From positions 38,376,354 to 38,440,353 of the forward strand of contig JANAVB010029819.1 in the NCBI GenBank assembly GCA_029216955.1: a stretch of 64,000 nucleotides of DNA, in the 5' to 3' direction. The translations under genes were made by a program, and so were the position numbers. How positions within the stretch are numbered: the stretch's first letter is position 1; the number at the start of each line of letters is the position of its first letter. The notes under the pieces are model-generated. The model was not told the origin of the DNA. It ran no database searches and saw only the letters and a program-made list of their open reading frames with translations. Origin of the DNA: Iris pallida. Lineage: Eukaryota; Streptophyta; Magnoliopsida; Asparagales; Iridaceae. Positions 36,581 to 48,553 of this stretch are shown piece by piece.

Positions 36581-38070
36581 ATCATAGGTAAGCGGATCTG
36601 CTTCCACATGATAGGTGACAAAGTCATCTCCTAAGCTCTTCGGCCTCCTTGCTCGCTTCGTTGACGGCTCAGCGAGTTCTGGTTCAATTGTTGTTTCTCC
36701 ACCAACAACTTCATCTTGGACTACGGGCTCATATGAGATCTTAGTCTCATTTGCACCTTTATCATTCTCCGAAATGTCTGGGAGAATAATATTTTTATGT
36801 CTTGCAAACTTGTCTTCAAAATATTCAGCATCGCGAGATTCGATGATATAATTTAAATCAATGTCAAGAAATCTCCGAGCATCACTTTTTTCAGCATACC
36901 CCAAGAAAATCACCTTCGTAGTCCTTGTCCCCAGCTTCTGAATCTTTAGATCTGGGAGCTTCACATAAGCCAGACACCCCCACACTCGAATAATATTCAA
37001 GTTAGGTCTGACTTTGAACTAGAGTTCATGAGGAGTTATGTCAGAAGTTGCGTAAGGCACTCTATTCAGAATGAAAGTGGCCGTTAATGCAGCTTCTCCC
37101 CAGTAATATTTTGGAAGACCTGCAGTTAGCAGCATTGAGTTCATCATTTCTGTCAACGTTCGGTTCTTCCTCTCTGCTACTCCGTTAGACTGAGGAGAAT
37201 ACGGAGCAGTAGTCTCGCAGATGATTCCATGTTCTTTGCAGAACGATGCGAATTCATGAGACCGATTCTCCGCCTCGATCACTCCTCAACCTCTTGAGTT
37301 GTTGTCCAGTTTGTCGTTCAGCTTCGGCTTTGAACTCCTTGAACTTCTCGAACGCTTCGCCTTTTGATTTTAGCAAGTAGACGAATGCGTACTTAAAGAA
37401 GTCATCGATGAAGGTTATGAAATACTTCATCCCAGCTTTTGTAGAGAATTGTTTGAAGTCATAGATATCGGAGTGTACTAACTCCAGAAGATCTGTGCTT
37501 CGATTGACCCGATGAAAGGGTTTTCTAGTGATCTTAGTCTGAGCACATACTTCACACTTCTCTACCTTACCCCCATATTTGGAGATAAGTCATAGACTAG
37601 ACATTTTGTTTATTCTTTTATAATGAACATGTCCTAGGCCTATTATGCCACAACTCAAGAGAATAATCAGAAAGAGAGATTGCATTTATTTCATTGGACT
37701 GGTTTTCAAGCTGAATTTTAAACATCCCTTCAGTTTGAAAAGCCTTTCCGAAGTATGTTCCCTTTTTGGATATCACCATCTGACCAGCATTAATGTCCAT
37801 CCTCAAGCCTGCGTTGCTTAGCAGGCTCCCAGAGATCAGGTTCTTGGCAATCACCGGAACATGCTTTACTCCTTGGAGCGTCAGAGTGTTTCCGGAAGTG
37901 AGTTTCAGCTCCACAGTCCCGATCCCCAGAACTTCAGCTTGGGCCTGGTTCGCTATGACAACCTTCTCAGAAGTTGGCTGGTACATGACGAATCATTCTT
38001 TCCCAGAACAGATATGGCATGTCGCACCGGTGTTTATCCACTAGTCAGAGTCAGCCCCCACTGTTGTGAC
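36449..38070 (-). pseudogene. Copia B protease and integrase
   Basis: On the minus strand the protease active site reads WINTGATCHIC, with Asn in place of the catalytic Asp, preceded by a TAG (38041-38043) and followed by a TGA (37993-37995). The GAG-pre-integrase region is 37618-37986 (TLQGVKHVPVIAKNLIS, LELWHNR). Integrase shows CEVCAQTKITRKPF, RSDRGGE, a small deletion at about 37265-37275, then SPQSNGVAERKNRTL (37019-37282). TAG at 37019-37021 replaces the tryptophan of HELWFKV, after which FLGYAEKSDARRFLD continues (36449-37000). Confidence 0.87.
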
Positions 38071-38994
38071 CTAAGCGATCATAGCAACGAGGTTAGAAAC
38101 CAAATAAACCTTACTAGGCTCACCTTTCTCTGATTGTTTAGGCTTGGATCTGCATTCACTCTTGTAGTGGCCTTTCTTGCCACAATTGAAGCAAGTCACG
38201 TGGGACTTGGACTTCTGTTGCTTGAATGAAGGATCCTTCACTTTCAGATTAGTAGAATCCTTCTTTTTGTGATGAGAAGCCACATGCTTCCCCTTGGGCT
38301 CTCTCGTCTGCACTAGATTTGTCTTGGCCAACTGTTTGGATAGAGTGCCCATCTTCTGTTAAGAACGTATCTCGTCCTTAACATGGATCTCTTGAAGGAG
38401 ATCTTTCAAGCTGATATCCAGCTTCTTTCGGTACATTATTACAAAGAATGTACTCCATCCTGCGGAAAGTTTAGAGACAATCCCTCCAACGACAAACTTG
38501 CCGACAAGGGGCATTTTCTCATCTTCTAGCTTCTGGCGCAGCTTCAAGAACTCTTTTATCTGAGGCAGCATTGCCTTCTCGTCTTCGAAGAGCCACTTGT
38601 GGTACTTCTCGACGATGAAGATTTTCGATCTATTGTCGTCATCTTCATACAGCTTTCCCAAGGACTCCCAGATATCCCGGACAGAAGGATTCTTGGAGTA
38701 TGACTCTGCGAGGGAGTCCTCCATTGCATTCAGAATCAATAGCCTACAAAGACTATTGTCCCTTCTCTATTTGGTCAATTTGACTTGTGTAGCAGTAATG
38801 ACATCTGTTGTACCACCTTCTGGAGTTGTAGGTCCTTTTAGAATCGTTGGTTCAGTCTCAATCAGCACATGATCGACGTCCACCAGTTATAGATTGAGGG
38901 TGATTTTTCTCTTCCATATTTGAAAGTGTTCTCCGTCAAACTTTTCCAGTTTGTTAAAGCTGGTATCGAGGAGAGAGGCACGAGAGTTTTCCAT
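38071..38994 (-). pseudogene. Copia B gag
   Basis: Minus-strand ATG at 38992-38994 opens MENSRASLLD and KLEKFDGEHFQIWKRK. TAA at 38887-38889 replaces a glutamine. The middle is 38359-38739 (DSLAESYSKNPSVRDIWESL, KYHKWLFEDEKAMLPQ) and the C-terminus 38071-38352, with intact zinc knuckle CFNCGKKGHYKSEC. The match to element A gag runs the whole length. Confidence 0.87.
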
Positions 38995-39016
38995 TGTGCT
39001 GGTCTACCTTTGAGAT

Positions 39017-40320
39017 TGTTAGAACCGGGGCATATTTTTTTCAATAAAAAACTGAATGAAACAGTTGTAAGAACAACGTTCTAACGCAACGCTTCAAGGA
39101 AGGTGCGTAACAGTGACCCTTGAAGGATTCTGGAATACGAAAATCTAAAAAGATTTCGTAAACGTAGCAAACGATAGCAGTGCTTCTAAGAAGAAGATGC
39201 TGGCCGAATTGCTAAAGGCAGCAGTGAAGGTGACAGGCGAAAGATGGAAGGTGGTGGCCTGCTGGGGTGGCAAAAATACTAGTGCTCAAAGCTAGATCCG
39301 CCCACACGGTCAGCTTCCAGGAACTAGCAAGTTCGAATGAACTCTGGAACGCTCTGAAAAATTGCTCTAAGACGGACTGCTCGGAACGATGACGAACTTC
39401 GGTTGCACGAGAAAGGACACGGTGCGCAGCAGCTCTCTCTTCTCTCTTCGTGAATTTCTGAAGTCTTAGAAGTATATCCAGAGAGAAGAGAGACTCTGAA
39501 TATATAGCTACTAATGTAACTGTCCATATCCAAAATGTGTGCCATGACATAATGTCAGATCCACAAATCCAGGATCAGTTACGAATCAGTCAGAACGTGG
39601 AAAGCCACGAACTACGCAAGTTGCGCCAATTTTACGAGTTGCGCACGCCTTCAGCGCGTACTGCACGTACTGCGCACACTGTGCACAACTCGCGCAACCG
39701 GCGCAACCTGGCGCATATACGCAACCTGGCGCAACCTGGCACAACCTGGCGTACCTGCACAACTCATGCAACTGGGCACAACTGGGTGCACCTGCACAAC
39801 TCGCGCAACCTGGCGCACCTGCGCAGCTGACGCACCTGTGCAGCTTGTGCAACTTAAGCGCACTATGCGCTGACGTGCTAAGTACAAAGTGCGCCAACAA
39901 AATGCCACATTACGCCTCATGAGCCCGAGTCCGAGTCCGAGTCCGAGCCCGAGCCCGAGCCCGAGTCCGAGTCCGAGTCCGAGTCCGAGTCCATGTCCGT
40001 GTTCGTGTCCGTGTCCGTGTCCATGTCCGAGTCCGAGTCCGAGTCCGAGTCGCTAAGCCTCTACGGGGCTTAGCCCCAATGGAAATTAATTTTCCAAGAG
40101 CAAAAAATATGAATGCTTTCCTTGGAGTCTTATCCTTACCTCCTAGTAAAATCATCCACATGAATCCCTCCTTAGGGTCACCACCCCATGTGCATATCTC
40201 AACAACACATACAAGTATATATGTTGAGATAACTCATGGTGCTTTTTCAATGTGGGACTAAACTTTTCTAGGCATGTTGAGAGCAAACTCTCTTCATGTC
40301 AAGGAGCAAGAGCACCAACA
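39017..40320 (-). repeat. 5' LTR of Copia B (1304 bp)
   Basis: Same ends as 32593-33988. The GAGTCC-type hexamer array is long here (about 39921-40055), while the GCGC-rich block (about 39610-39860) is shorter than in the partner. The sequence just inside it on the minus strand is ATCTCAAAG, as in element A. Confidence 0.92.
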
Positions 40321-40325
40321 TCTAT

Positions 40326-40765
40326 CATGTAGTATCTCTTGGTGGTTCTAAAATAATAGCCTGTGTCAATCTTGCAAGAGTGTAGGATCGCACCAAACAT
40401 TATTTTCCAACCATTCAACTGTTACCAGAATTTTATAGCCCTGCTTGGGTATCTTGTACATTAGGTTGTAATTTTATAAATAGTCAAGGGAAAAAACTTA
40501 TAGGATCAAGAAAACACTAAAATACTAGTGCGCAACACCTCATTCAAATTAACTTTTGATGTAAATGCCAAAAATAAAATAAACAAAGATAACTAACAAG
40601 TTTATGAGTTTGAAATCAGATTTGCAAACATACCCAGTAATTCGGTTGACAGTATTTTTTTAATAAACTGATCACTTATAAGTACAAATCAATACTTCAA
40701 TGAACGATATGGATTTCCATATAACCAGCGAATTAAATAACATGCCTTTTTCTTTTCTTTCAAGG
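40326..40765. other. AT-rich intergenic DNA
   Basis: No gene or repeat end recognised between Copia B and the hAT element. Confidence 0.4.
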
Positions 40766-40773
40766 ACATTGAT

Positions 40774-41547
40774 CATGGCCGGCTCCAAGGGGTGGCAGGC
40801 CAGGCAGCTGCCTAGGGCCTCCTTCCCTAGGAGGACCTCCAAAAAAAAAAAATTTGTATTCATTTTTTTCATAGCCCAGGGCCACATTTTGAAGCCGGTC
40901 AAAACCCCATGTTGATGACAACAGTTCCTGGATGAGCATGAAAGTTTGGATGAATTGTTGAGATGATTTATCATCGGTCCCTATTTTCACGTTGACATAT
41001 TTCTAAAATAGGAATGACAACAGTTCCTATTTTCAAGCCCTAACCTTCCTCAACGGAAATCTCTCCCTCTCCAATGGATCTCTCTCCAACGGACATCTTC
41101 TCCCCAAGGCTCCAACGTAAGAAAATTTGTCCTCTTCTCCGGCCTTAACAGGTATGTTTTCCCCATTTAATCAATTTTCTAACGTCTATTTTTACTTTGA
41201 GTTTATATAAATATCACTTTTTGCAATGCTAATATTATCTCTCCCTCTCACATTATCTTATTCTCTTTTTTCTCTAAATCTCTAATCTCTCTCTTTATTT
41301 TATTTATTTTTCCTTCATAGCCATCATTCCGGCGATCGTTGGCCGGACTTGAAGTAAGTGGTTGTGTCCGGCACAGTCGCACAAAAATATTATCTAATTA
41401 TTGGGAATTGAAAATTTAAAATTTGGGCTATTGTGCTGACTACTAAGGGTGCATACTCATAGGTAAAAAATTATATAGAGGGATGAGGAGAGGGCCTCAT
41501 ATTTATGAGACCTGTCTAGGGCCTCCAAAATGCTGGAGCCGGCCCTG
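40774..41547. mobile_element. non-autonomous hAT element, 774 bp
   Basis: The ends are CATGGCCGGCTCCA on the left and the complement of CAGGGCCGGCTCCA on the right. The 8-bp target duplication ACATTGAT is exact (40766-40773 and 41548-41555). CAGGG-type ends with 8-bp duplications define hAT elements. No transposase frame is present. AGGGCCTCC-type words near both ends extend the terminal similarity. Confidence 0.9.
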
Positions 41548-41555
41548 ACATTGAT

Positions 41556-43277
41556 GCACTTTTTATGAAGAAGGTTCATAACAATATATCTAAAAAAACA
41601 CACAAGATGGAACAAATGTGTACAAACATGTTTGATACTTAAGAAAAATAGTCTGTCAATAAATTGAAATTGCAGCTACAATTTTAGTCATATTTTAAGA
41701 GCAACATAACTAGCTATATAAATTCACAAAGGAAACCAAAAAAATAGCAAGAGTTACCAAACTTACTATAAAATTCAAATCATGCGAAAGAAGAAATACC
41801 AATACAATTGGATAAAATTCAAGATTCTGAAAACACACAATCAAATTAGAGGAGGCATATGTTGCAAAATGCAAACTTATTATAGAGCCTTCATGATGCC
41901 AATGGTGATGACAGCAGACTCCAAATTTTCATTTCCAATGAATGCTATAATGAAAACATATTTCTTCATGAATGCTCATTAAATTTGTAGTTTTATTCGT
42001 CATGAATCATCCAAAGATGACTACAACTTGTGTATTTACAAACTCATTACTATGAAGCAATTCGCCCATAGACTATTAATTTGAAGGAGAAAATTATTTC
42101 CAGTAAATAAACAAAAACTGGCATCATGGGGATATTTTATGTTTTCAATGCAAATTGATATATGTCAAATGTGAGTTAATCGAGGTCTATCTTTTTTTTT
42201 TATGCTAGATACAATGATCACTTGTATGATTTATACAACGTAGCACCCAGACAATCACTAATAAGAATATACAACACCCAACAAGCTAAGTCAATTATTT
42301 TTGTGCATGCTTTATTAGTGGTTACTAAAATATATACATAAGCATTTTCAACCAGTATTTAGAAGCAATAGATGGGAGTTGTGGGACCTAAAAACAACTC
42401 AAATGAACTATTTGAGTGACCAATTCAAGAATAAGCATGGCCCGATCCCCAACTGCATAACCAGTTCAACAATAATAGTTTGGGCATTAAGATATTAACA
42501 AATAATTGTAGGTGTTAAAAAAAATCATAGTCTTGAGCACATGACTTGTATACACCAAAAGGCAAAACAAACTTGAAAGATTTTCAAGTAGACTTACTTA
42601 GGCTAGCTCGTCATAGCATATATGAGTAGGTATACCCCCATAAAAATTTAAGTAAAATCATGAGTTTTCATGCTTAATGCAAAAATATGTTCTAAGAATG
42701 AGCCAAAATCATAGCTTCTAGGAAAAAAAAGTTTTAAAACCTTTCTGAAATAGTGTGTGATGACACTATGAGAAGAGATCACATAAGAGCATAGAATTTT
42801 ATTTGGACTAGATAATATCTACTGTACCCTGAAACAGTTTGCTTTGAAAATATTTGTATATGTAACAACATGTACCAGTGGGAACACATTGACTAGTTTG
42901 TTGAAAGAGATCATATTAAAATATGAAGCACAATAGAAACACGAGAACATACAATATGGGACATCTTTCTGATATTTAAAAACAAAATAAAATCTTTTTT
43001 TAAAACCTTTTGCTCAACAAATCTAAATTATTTACATTGCATTTTTTATTTAATGTCTAGCCAGAACATGAATAATAAGATGCACAATTTGTTGAAATGC
43101 TTTATGTTGAATTCTTCTAGGTTTGTAAAGCAAATAACATATACAAGACACCCATGTATCAAAATTCAAACCGTACATATATAAATCGTTTTAAAATATA
43201 TATAACAACATGTATCAAAAAGTAAATTCATATGTTTGAACAAGAAGTAAAATAATAATTCGATTCAACTCTTAGAT
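41556..43277. other. AT-rich intergenic DNA, nothing recognised
   Basis: About 1.7 kb without a frame longer than 66 codons, an RNA gene or terminal repeats. The open frame at 41782-41982 has no motif. Confidence 0.4.
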
Positions 43278-43806
43278 TGTTAGATAAATATCCTTTTTCT
43301 TGTTGAAATATGCAAACAAAATAAATATAAACTAATGTTACCGGCCTACGGGGAAGTCGTGCACGAAGTATTGTCATAAGAATTGATCCGGGTCTATGTG
43401 TAGACTTTTTTCGAATGCTCCTAGTGATAAAATATCCGTTCTACCTGTATTCCGTCGTCGCCCACAACTCGGGGGGATTGATCCTGACTTAGCCCTTTTC
43501 CAGAGCACAAAAAGGATGATCAGAAATGTGAAAGGAGAGGAAGGGATTTTTATGAATGAAAGATTTTCATGTCATTGTGATTTTTGAGGAGGAGAATGGA
43601 GATCGCTTTTCATACTCCAACAACATAGAAAAGAGTGAAATATATAGGTTTAAGGCATTTGATGGAGAGTTAAAACACTCAATTAGTAGAAATTTAGGAT
43701 TAATAATATAGTTATTAGGGAATGATAAATAGACCATGTATGTTAAAAACGGTCAAGAATTAAGTGTAAAATAATGAGGTTTGTAAATTGATTTTTTGCA
43801 CCAATA
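43278..43806. repeat. dispersed repeat, copy 2
   Basis: Same orientation as copy 1 at 16402-16922. Copy-specific small indels are spread over the length. The copy ends in a shared CACCAATAAT word. Family unknown. Confidence 0.8.
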
Positions 43807-43973
43807 ATAAAAACAGTACCTTTAGTGAGTCTCGAGATTCGTCACTTTTTGATTAAAAATGGAGATAAAGAATAAGAGATAGCCTAACTCATAAGGATAA
43901 ATTATAAAAAATTACACTCATCAAAGGAACCTTTTGCCTATCATATTTTGCATATCAAATATAGAGGTTCAAG

Positions 43974-44092
43974 GTCCCGTGGCCGTAGCCCGTTGGGAAC
44001 GGTGGAGTACCCCGGCGCAGTGGCGCGGGTTCGAGCTCCCTTGGAGGCATGCCTCCAAGCACCATTAAGAAGTGGACACCCTCAAAAAAAAT
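43974..44092 (+). mobile_element. tRNA-derived SINE, ~119 bp
   Basis: A 15-bp target duplication ATATAGAGGTTCAAG flanks it (43959-43973 and 44093-44107). The body has an A-box-like GGCCGTAGCCCGTTGGG, a B-box-like GGTTCGAGCTCC near 44028, and an A-rich 3' end after CCCTC. These are the marks of an RNA polymerase III SINE mobilised by LINE machinery. A 20-bp palindrome, CTTGGAGG-CATG-CCTCCAAG, lies at 44040-44059. Confidence 0.85.
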
Positions 44093-44224
44093 ATATAGAG
44101 GTTCAAGTGTCCAGTTAGTCACTATGATCTAGGCTGACAAATCTTCAAATTAGATTTAAACTCCAGATTTGCTGTAATTTACCATACTCATAAATATATA
44201 TAGTAAGAATCAAGGAAAGCCAAC

Positions 44225-44228
<4 letters not shown>

Positions 44229-44277
<49 letters not shown>
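44229..44277. repeat. (TA)n microsatellite
   Basis: About 48 bp of nearly pure TA. Confidence 0.9.
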
Positions 44278-44282
44278 CCTAC

Positions 44283-44412
44283 TGGTTATATATATAACCT
44301 AGTGGTTAAGAGAGATGCTGGTTAAGAGAGATGCATGTGGTCCGAGTGGTCATGACTCATGAGTTCGAATCACAGTGGGAGCGATTCCAGAAATAATTTA
44401 TCCGGTTCCAAA
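44283..44412 (+). mobile_element. second SINE-like sequence between TA tracts
   Basis: An A-box-like CCTAGTGGTTAAG (near 44296) and a B-box-like GAGTTCGAATC (near 44361), followed by AGTGGGAGCG, fit a tRNA-derived SINE. A short internal duplication GGTTAAGAGAGATGC is present. The flanking TA tracts hide any target duplication. Confidence 0.6.
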
Positions 44413-44418
44413 TATATT

Positions 44419-44419
<1 letters not shown>

Positions 44420-44497
<78 letters not shown>
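44420..44497. repeat. (TA)n microsatellite
   Basis: About 76 bp of pure TA; the tyrosine-isoleucine open frame over it is an artefact. Confidence 0.9.
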
Positions 44498-44500
<3 letters not shown>

Positions 44501-44525
44501 TGTAAGCTTCACCCAGTTGTACAGT

Positions 44526-44702
44526 CAGAGCCGGCCCGGAGGTTTAGGTTGCCCTATCCTTAAGCGAATTTTGGTTGCCCTTTAACCCTTTGGTGGAGTT
44601 ATGATGAGCCTAAGGGGTTGCCCTAGCAGAGAGGGATTGTCCTAGCAGAGGGGAGTTGTCTAAGTCCCAAGGCTTGTCCGGCTTATCCCAGGGTCGGCCC
44701 TG
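44526..44702. mobile_element. hAT-type MITE, 177 bp
   Basis: The ends are CAGAGCCGGCC and the complement of CAGGGCCGACC. Flanks TGTACAGT (44518-44525) and AGTACAGT (44703-44710) match at 7 of 8 bases. No coding capacity. Confidence 0.75.
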
Positions 44703-45147
44703 AGTACAGTACATGCACAATATATTAGGTGGAAATACACTATGTAACTTAGCAGAAACGAATGACACATGCTGCTAGCTAGCTGGCTAGTTGTTGCACG
44801 CCAGCACTCTCTTTTTCTTTTGTTGCACGCCTGCACACTCTTTTTTCTTTCTTCTTCTTCTGTGAAGCATGAACTATCACCTAACTAGATAGAAAACATG
44901 CATTCATGCATGCATGATAAATTAATTAAGAATAGTACATTTGCATAATAATTATAATACCATAAATTAATAATTTCTGATTAGAACGGTACGTAGTAGG
45001 GATGAGCATTATTCGATTATGGACCAAAAATCGAACCGAATCAAATCAAATCGGATAAAAAAATTAGTTTGGTTTAAAAAGAATTCAGTTCGATTTCAGT
45101 TTCATTTTTTATTTCGGTTTCGGTTTCAATCCAAACTGAATAAGAAA

Positions 45148-45533
<386 letters not shown>

Positions 45534-45537
<4 letters not shown>

Positions 45538-45861
45538 GCGGATCAAAAAAATTTCTTAGAAAATTCTCTAAAAATCTCCCTCATCTAATCCGTAATTTAA
45601 TATTAATATTAATGTTAATATTAATATTAATGTTAATATTAATTTTAATATTAACATTAAATACTAAAATTAACATTAAACTTAACATTAAAATTAATAT
45701 TAACATTAACATTAATATTAACATTAACATTAACATTAACATTAATATAAAAAAATAAAAAAAATTAATATTAACATTAACATTAATATTAACATTAATA
45801 TTACGAATTAGAGTGAGGGGGGTTTTTAGGGGGTTTTCTAAGGAGGACTTTTGATCCGCTC

Positions 45862-45863
<2 letters not shown>
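45534..45863. mobile_element. MITE with hexanucleotide core, 330 bp
   Basis: Inverted ends of about 60 bp run inward from GGAAGCGGATC on the left and GGGAGCGGATC (complement) on the right, each followed by AAAA, a TTAGAAAA word and TCTAAT-CGTAA. The centre is an array of ATTAAT/ATTAAC hexamers. Flanking microsatellites hide the target duplication, so the superfamily is not assigned. Confidence 0.75.
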
Positions 45864-45921
<58 letters not shown>

Positions 45922-46388
45922 GGAAAAACGAGATATGAGCCATAGACTCATATTCTTATATGAGTCATCCAAGTGACTTCCACGTGGACCAATAAAAATA
46001 TAGCCACTTGGAAGAAAAAATTTAAATAGATAGAAAAAAAGATCTCATAAAAGATTTGATAAATAATAATTTATCATATTTTTGCCTAGGAACAACTTGC
46101 CAAATATGTTTGTCTATAAATTTAAATAGATAAATATGTTTCCCTAAGAATTTAAATACATAGAAATATGTTTACCTAGCCAAAGATGTTTGTCTAGGAA
46201 TTTAAAATTAACATGAAAATTAATATTAAAATTAATATTAATATTAACATCAAAATTTACATTAAAATTAAAATTAATATTAATATTAACATCAAAATTT
46301 ACATTAAAATTAAAATTAAAATTAATATTAATATTAACATTAAAGGTTAAATGTTAAAATTAAAATTAAACTTAACATTAATATTAAC
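45864..46388. repeat. TA tract and ATTAAT/ATTAAC array (left half)
   Basis: A TA tract at about 45864-45922, then short repeats of ATGTTTNCCTAGGAATTTAAATA (about 46105-46205), then ATTAAT-type hexamers (about 46205-46388). The hexamer array resumes at 50131 after the CACTA element. Confidence 0.75.
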
Positions 46389-46462
46389 ATTCACTACAAG
46401 AAAAATGGCTTTTCTTGACGGTTTTTCTCCGTCAAGAAAGACTTTTGTTGACGGTTTTGGAT

Positions 46463-46644
46463 CCGTCATCTAGGCCCCCGTCAAGAAAAGTCGACACTTT
46501 TCTTGACGGTTTTTTGTTTGTTTTCTTGACGGTTTTAAACCGTCAAGAAAACAAGCTTGTCTTGACGATTTTAAACCGTCAAGAAAACAAAAAAAAACCG
46601 TCAAGAAAAGTGTCGACTTTTCTTGACGGGGGCCTAGATGACGG
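46463..46644. repeat. 182-bp palindrome in CACTA left end
   Basis: Arms begin CCGTCATCTAGGCCCCCGTC at 46463 and end with its complement at 46644; the centre is near 46553. Inside are alternating GTCAAGAAAA and TTTTCTTGAC words. Confidence 0.85.
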
Positions 46645-47229
46645 CTAATGACCGTCAAGAAAAGTCTTTCTTGACGGGAAAAAACCGTCAAGGAAAATAT
46701 TTTTTGATGTTTAAAAACCGTCAAGAAATGAATTTTCTTGACGTTTTGCAATCGTCAAGATAAACATGTTTACAATAATATCAATATATTCCAGAATCCA
46801 ATTACCAAACACACATAATATCAATATATGCCAGTTACAACACACACATAATATTATAATACACAAACTTTTTATTGATCACAAATACAAAGTTTGTACA
46901 TCACAAACATCCAAGAATGATATATACAAAGTATAAAAATGTGAATACAAAGAGTTTAAGCACTAACCAAAAAAAAAAAAAACTTGTCAAACTATTTTCT
47001 TTGAGATCTCTGGGCTTTGGGCAATGGTGTAGTGTACAGACAGAGAGGGAGAGGAAGAAGCCAGCCATCATCATAACCGAGCTGAAGTTGTATCCAAGAG
47101 AGGTCACATGTTTCCACCTGGGTCTCCAGGTTTTTTTTAGAACCTTACTGACCTGAAGTTTTGGCACCTATGCACCCAAAAAAAACATAGTTCCAAAAGC
47201 CTCCCACCCCTGGCTGCACAGTACTTTAT

Positions 47230-47526
47230 TCATCCTAGCATTGTTCTTGGCTCGGCCGATACAGACCGATATACTAACGATTCGCTCGTTTCTTCATCGT
47301 AACCATTAGGCACTTCAATCAAACGCTTCCCGTTAGTCTCAGATTCCTTATCTAGGATGTCGTCTCTAACATGGTCCGAGATACAAGCCTTGAAGTTTTC
47401 GATACACCTGCTGTTCTTGGAATCCAGGTTGAGATAGATGAGAACATCCCAGCACTTTCTGAACTGCTTCTTGTTGATCTTCAGCTTCTGGCGAACAATC
47501 TCAGTCACGTGGCGGGTGATTATCAT
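47230..47526 (-). pseudogene. gene-like fragment in CACTA element, unknown
   Basis: A 98-codon minus-strand frame, MIITRHVTEIVRQKLKINKK then FRKCWDVLIYLNLDSKNSRC. It looks like a helical host-protein segment and not like transposase. I do not recognise the family. It may be a captured 3' exon. Confidence 0.4.
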
Positions 47527-48553
47527 AAACTATAACAAGAAAGTACAAAAATGAGGAACGAATAGCAATGTACCTGTAGTGGAAATTAGTCGCATTGAAC
47601 GAGGATTAGCAATTTCAAAATTTTGAGAAGGATCAAACCCAAATGATTAACATAAGCTTGGCGTGAAAGCGACTTCGGACCCACTCACTGTCAGCCTACA
47701 AACCTGGAACAATAGAAAATAAAAATTGGATGGCAAACAGATGCTATGAGAAACTAAGGATACAAGTTAATTTCACACAAGATGAACATAATCATGAACA
47801 TCAGACAGTTTTTTTCCCAACAAATTCACCTAAACAATGTGACAGGAATAATGGCACGAGTTATCTTGGTTTCTAGCAAAATGTAAGAAAGTTTTATAAC
47901 TCAAAAGGGCACAGTTGAAGATCAGCAAGAGTTGATTCTTTAGAGGATCCAATACTAATTTTTTTGGAAAATCACTGACCATACTGCAAAATGAAATGAT
48001 GAAATGATAATCAATTAAGCATGGGTACAGTGAATGTATACTCATTGAGTATCAGATGAAATTGTTAAATGATAATTGGACAGGTGAAAAGATGGTTCCA
48101 ATATAGAAATTTTCACACTTCTACATAATAATATATGTGGTAATTGATTCGAGGTTAATTGCAAGAATATAGGCAAATAAATGTAGTTTCTGCTTCACAA
48201 TCCCTTAGTAATCAATGCCCTATGCCACTACTCTTTGAATGGCTTCTCCTCTTTGTCTCTATAGTAGCTATTTCAGACTCAGTATTGGTTATTTCTGCCA
48301 TCTATACATTTTTGTTTCATAACCTAAATTTATTGTATACCTACATTAAGTAGTGGATTTAAAACTGAGAAATATAGAATTGTCTTAGAACTACCTAGAC
48401 AAGAATTGCTGATGGTACCTTCAATGATGAATAAAACATAATTGCTAACAGAATCTCTGATTAGGAATGCAATATTAAAATGCATCTAAAATTATAAGTG
48501 GGTTTAGCAAACAAACTGAATTTTCCTTCAGCTTTTCGTTGGAGGCATTGGAC

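Larger units (their letters stand above)
32593..40320 (-). mobile_element. Ty1/copia LTR retrotransposon B, full length, decayed
   Basis: The plus-strand ends are TGTTAGAACC and CACCAACA. The flanks are TGTAT (32588-32592) and TCTAT (40321-40325), one mismatch. Minus-strand order is gag, protease, integrase, reverse transcriptase, RNase H. Proteins, LTR hexamers, GCGC-rich minisatellite and the 3' noncoding hairpin units match element A, so both are one family. The purine tract GTGGGGGAT lies beside the 3' LTR (near 33989-33998). Damage is mainly nonsense changes of C-to-T/G-to-A type. Confidence 0.95.

Noticed and set aside
43980..44045. tRNA gene
   Set aside because: No cloverleaf with anticodon arm; A tail and 15-bp duplication make it a SINE.
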